Assembly (NCBI GenBank): GCA_903930505.1
Contig: CAIYYQ010000273.1
Coordinates: forward strand, 1-5,574
Length of the DNA stretch: 5,574 nucleotides
Reading direction: 5' to 3'
From: Methanobacteriota archaeon
Lineage (GTDB): Archaea; Thermoplasmatota; E2; DHVEG-1
The translations under genes were made by a program, and so were the position numbers. The notes below the pieces were generated by a model. It worked only from the letters and a program-made list of their open reading frames with translations, searched no databases and had not been told where the DNA came from. This document shows, piece after piece, positions 1 through 5,574 of the stretch (position 1 is the stretch's first letter; the number at the start of each line of letters is the position of its first letter).

Positions 1-2866
<2,866 letters not shown>

Positions 2867-2868
<2 letters not shown>

Positions 2869-2873
2869 GGTGA
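2867..2873 (+). promoter_or_regulatory. Shine-Dalgarno site of gyrA overlapping the gyrB stop
   Basis: GAGGTGA is a seven-base match to the complement of the 16S rRNA 3' end. It lies 6 bases before the ATG at 2880, and its first two bases are part of the gyrB TGA stop. This supports the gyrA start choice and suggests translational coupling, giving matched amounts of the two subunits. Confidence 0.85.
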
Positions 2874-2879
2874 GAAACA

Positions 2880-5574
2880 ATGACTGATGAACCTGTTGTG
2901 AAAAAAGACATTCTTCGTGACATTGAACATGAGATGAAACGTGCATTCATCGATTATTCTATGAGCGTTATCATGAGTCGGGCGCTGCCTGATGTTCGTG
3001 ATGGGTTAAAACCGGTTCATCGTCGTATTCTTTATGATATGAATGAGATGAGTCTCACTCATGAGAAACCGTATAGGAAATCTGCGCGTGTCGTCGGAGA
3101 CGTTCTTGGTAAGTATCATCCGCATGGTGATCAGGCAGTATATGATTCAATGGTTCGTCTTGCGCAAACGTTTTCTATGCGTTATCCGCTGATAGACGGG
3201 CAAGGTAACTTCGGATCTGTTGATGGTGATTCTCCTGCAGCGATGAGATATACGGAGACGCGGATGTCAAGGATCGCGAAACTCGTTCTTCAGGATATTG
3301 AGAAAGAGACGGTGGATTGGCATGATAATTTTGATGGTTCGTTGCAGGAACCTGTGGTGTTGCCTGCGGTGTTACCGAATCTTTTGTTGAATGGTTCCTC
3401 TGGTATCGCGGTTGGTATGGCGACGAATATGGCGCCGCATAACCTGTCTGAGGTGATTGATGGTGTCATCCGTGTGATCGATGACCCTGAGACGACGACC
3501 GCTTCGCTAATGGAAATCATTAAAGGACCAGATTTTCCAACTGGTGCAATCATCTATGGCCGTGAAGGAATTTTAAACGCGTATACAACCGGGCGAGGGC
3601 TTGTTCGTATCCGTGCGAAAACATCATTTGAGGATGAAGAGAAAAAACGGATTATTGTCACTGAAATTCCGTACATGGTCAATAAATCAAATCTATTAAA
3701 GACGATTGCGGAGCTTGTAAAAGACAAAAAAATTGAAGGTATTTCTGATCTGCGTGACGAAAGTGATCGGAACGGGATGCGTATTGTCATTGATTTGAAA
3801 CGTGATGCAATCGAGGATGTTGTGCTCAATCAGTTGTTTGAGCATACTGAGCTTCAATCTACTTTTGGTATTTTGAATCTTGCGATTGTCAAAGGTGAAC
3901 CAAAAGTTCTCATGTTAAAAGAAATCATCCAGTTATACATTGAATTCCGTATCGAAATCATTACGAAACGCACAACCTACGATCTCAAAAAAGCAAACGA
4001 AAAAATGCACATTCTTGAAGGACTATTGATTGCTCTTCGCAACATCGATGAAGTCATTAAAATCATCCGTCATAGTAAAGATGTAGATGAAGCAAAAAAC
4101 AAACTGATGACACGGTTTAAACTTTCTGAGATTCAGGTGAAAGCTATTCTTGATATGCGGCTGCAGAAGCTCACGAGTATGGAGATTGAATCCGTTGAGA
4201 AAGACTACACTGAAACAAAACAGTTAATTGAGCGGTTGCAAGAATTATTGAATGACAAACAGAAGATTTTAAATGAAATTAAACGCGAGCTTTTGGATAT
4301 AAAAGAGAGATTTGGTGATGCAAGACGTACTGAAATCGTTGAGGGTGAAATCGGCATTGAAATCGAGGATTTAATCCCGAAACAAGAGGTCATTATCACC
4401 ATTACAGAGACCGGGTACATTAAACGAACGCCTGTGGACACGTATCGGACGCAACATCGAGGTGGTAAAGGCGTTATCGGCATGAAAACAAAAGAGGAAG
4501 ATATCGTTGTTGATTGTTTCACCACTTCAACCCATGATTACATCATGTTTTTCACGAACCGTGGACAGGTATATTGGTTGAAGGGATACAGGATTCCCGA
4601 GGGTGATCGTCATGCGAAAGGTAAAGCAATCATCAATTTGTTGCCGCGTCTAAGTGAAGGCGAGAAAATCGAGGTAGCAATTCCAGTTCATGAGTTTGAT
4701 GATACGCATTATCTGGTGTTTGCCACGAAGAAAGGTCTTGTGAAAAAAACTTCGCTTTCTGCGTACGGTAATATTCGTGTCAATGGTATTCGAGCTATTG
4801 AGCTTAATGAAGGCGATGAAATCATCAATGTTGTTCTCTCTGATGGAGAACGGACGATTATGATGGCGTCTGCTGGTGGTCAAGCTGTGCGTTTCACCGA
4901 AAAAGAGATCAGGCCGATGGGTCGAACTGCTCATGGTGTCATCGGTATGCGTCTGAAGAAAAAAGATGATGCTGTGGTTGCGATGGCTGATGTTGATGTT
5001 GAAGGATCACTTATCACCGTAACAGAAAACGGTTTTGGGAAACGTTCCCCGATTGAGGAATATCGTAAGACACATAGGGGAAGCACCGGTGTTCGTACTA
5101 TTGTGACTAATGATCGGAACGGAAAAGTTATCTTCGTCAGTCAAGTGATTGATGAAAACGAACTGATTTTCACAACTAAACTCGGTATGACTGTTCGGAT
5201 ACCGATGAGAGATCTGCGAAGTCAAGGACGAAATACGATGGGTGTTCGTATTATGCGCTTGAACCAGGGTGATCGGGTTGTTTCTATCACAAAGGTTCTT
5301 GGTGAAAGCGAAACATGTGTTGTAGAAGGTGCTTTAGAAGAAAAAAGCCCGATAGAAGCATCATATGATGTGCCAAAAGAGGAATCTAAGGAACCCTCGC
5401 TGGAATCATCTTCTCTTTCGAAGGAGACTACGGCAGCGGAACCGTTGATGATTGAGCCAGTTACACCTCAAGAACCCATAGTAATAAAACAGAAGTCAAA
5501 AAAACCAAAAGCAAAGAAAGCTGTAGCGAAGAAATCAGTGTCTAAAAAAAGTGTTGGTAAAAAATCGAAGCCAA
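2880..5574 (+). CDS. gyrA: DNA gyrase subunit A, running off the right edge
   Basis: GyrA cuts and rejoins the gate DNA through a tyrosine phosphodiester and wraps DNA for negative supercoiling, in an A2B2 complex with GyrB. The ATG at 2880 starts MTDEPVV, 11 bases after gyrB and behind a strong ribosome site. A total of 898 codons are open, with no stop in the window. The winged-helix domain has [17 protein letters not shown], the KYHPHGD segment and MRYTE with catalytic Tyr124 (3249-3251; E. coli Tyr122). [17 protein letters not shown] and the tower follow. The helical coiled-coil gate spans about residues 360-490. The pinwheel (about 500-806) has a GyrA box and five related blade motifs. 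A tail (about 820-898+) is acidic and Ser/Pro-rich, then Lys-rich. Gln85 stands where E. coli has Ser83. The GyrA box and the adjacent gyrB favour gyrase over ParC. Truncation is only by the window edge. Confidence 0.97.
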   Translation, partial: MTDEPVVKKDILRDIEHEMKRAFIDYSMSVIMSRALPDVRDGLKPVHRRILYDMNEMSLTHEKPYRKSARVVGDVLGKYHPHGDQAVYDSMVRLAQTFSMRYPLIDGQGNFGSVDGDSPAAMRYTETRMSRIAKLVLQDIEKETVDWHDNFDGSLQEPVVLPAVLPNLLLNGSSGIAVGMATNMAPHNLSEVIDGVIRVIDDPETTTASLMEIIKGPDFPTGAIIYGREGILNAYTTGRGLVRIRAKTSFEDEEKKRIIVTEIPYMVNKSNLLKTIAELVKDKKIEGISDLRDESDRNGMRIVIDLKRDAIEDVVLNQLFEHTELQSTFGILNLAIVKGEPKVLMLKEIIQLYIEFRIEIITKRTTYDLKKANEKMHILEGLLIALRNIDEVIKIIRHSKDVDEAKNKLMTRFKLSEIQVKAILDMRLQKLTSMEIESVEKDYTETKQLIERLQELLNDKQKILNEIKRELLDIKERFGDARRTEIVEGEIGIEIEDLIPKQEVIITITETGYIKRTPVDTYRTQHRGGKGVIGMKTKEEDIVVDCFTTSTHDYIMFFTNRGQVYWLKGYRIPEGDRHAKGKAIINLLPRLSEGEKIEVAIPVHEFDDTHYLVFATKKGLVKKTSLSAYGNIRVNGIRAIELNEGDEIINVVLSDGERTIMMASAGGQAVRFTEKEIRPMGRTAHGVIGMRLKKKDDAVVAMADVDVEGSLITVTENGFGKRSPIEEYRKTHRGSTGVRTIVTNDRNGKVIFVSQVIDENELIFTTKLGMTVRIPMRDLRSQGRNTMGVRIMRLNQGDRVVSITKVLGESETCVVEGALEEKSPIEASYDVPKEESKEPSLESSSLSKETTAAEPLMIEPVTPQEPIVIKQKSKKPKAKKAVAKKSVSKKSVGKKSKP
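3132..3146 (+). other. GyrA quinolone-contact segment with Gln at the Ser83 position
   Basis: The segment after KYHPHGD reads QAVYD (residues 85-89). With the catalytic Tyr at 124 rather than 122, Gln85 aligns with E. coli Ser83 and Asp89 with Asp87. In known gyrases these two residues hold the water-metal bridge to quinolones. Here the acidic residue is kept and the serine is not. Reduced drug sensitivity is an inference. Confidence 0.8.
4452..4472 (+). other. GyrA box (QHRGGKG) of the DNA-wrapping pinwheel
   Basis: Residues 525-531 read QHRGGKG against the consensus QRRGGKG, a seven-residue motif needed for DNA wrapping. Related blade signatures follow at about 577-587 ([11 protein letters not shown]), 632-642 ([11 protein letters not shown]), 681-692 ([12 protein letters not shown]), 731-741 ([11 protein letters not shown]) and 783-794 ([12 protein letters not shown]). 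Together they give six blades. The only change in the box is Arg to His at its second position. Confidence 0.85.
5487..5573 (+). other. Lys-rich, H1-like tail of GyrA (continues past the window)
   Basis: Residues 870-898 contain 14 lysines, no acidic residue, and [24 protein letters not shown] KK-[SA]-V repeats. Before it, residues about 820-869 form a low-complexity linker rich in Glu, Ser, Thr and Pro. The usual pinwheel ends near residue 806, so this is an added disordered tail. By composition it should bind DNA non-specifically or contact acidic partners. Where it ends is not visible. Confidence 0.8.

Noticed and set aside
4833..4851. GTTCTC/GAGAAC inverted repeat in gyrA
   Set aside because: A 6 bp stem with a 7-base loop and no T-run, inside conserved coding sequence; expected by chance in a window of this size.

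Overview
The window is almost entirely coding and holds one operon segment: the 3' part of gyrB (reading frame open from base 1 to the stop at 2866-2868), an 11-base gap carrying a ribosome binding site, and gyrA from 2880 to beyond the right edge. Both genes are on the + strand and encode the two subunits of DNA gyrase (type IIA topoisomerase). Neither gene is complete: gyrB lacks about 111 N-terminal residues, judged by alignment to remembered E. coli GyrB, and gyrA has no stop in the window. I see no RNA gene, CRISPR array, insertion sequence or stretch of non-coding DNA.

The notable element is a 434-residue intein (955-2256) in the Toprim domain of GyrB, immediately after the EGDSAGG motif and before Ser+1 of the C-extein. 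All splicing residues are present (Cys1, TxxH, terminal His-Asn, Ser+1). Between the splicing halves lies a homing endonuclease of the HNH family, with an intact HNH core (about 1399-1491) followed by about eight degenerate 17-residue basic/aromatic repeats (1549-1968). The splicing halves closely resemble, from memory, the Synechocystis GyrB intein at the same site. This points to an old, horizontally mobile allele. The intein separates the Toprim glutamate from the Toprim DxDxD aspartates, so the catalytic metal site exists only after splicing.

GyrA has the full N-terminal breakage-reunion domain (catalytic Tyr124), the coiled-coil gate and a six-bladed C-terminal pinwheel with a near-consensus GyrA box (QHRGGKG). 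Together GyrB (ATPase and Toprim) and GyrA (DNA cleavage and wrapping) would form the A2B2 enzyme that introduces negative supercoils. Two features stand out. Gln replaces the usual Ser at the main quinolone-contact position. The C-terminal tail runs from an acidic, Ser/Pro-rich linker into a Lys-rich, histone H1-like stretch.

Organism: a gyrB-gyrA pair with a short GyrB (no E. coli-type insertion) and a GAGGTGA ribosome site is found in many bacteria and in euryarchaea, which acquired gyrase from bacteria. The sequence flavour makes a mesophilic euryarchaeal or related lineage my first guess, but the window alone cannot settle archaea versus bacteria. Synonymous codon choice changes sharply inside gyrB near base 850, just upstream of the intein, which may record recombination.
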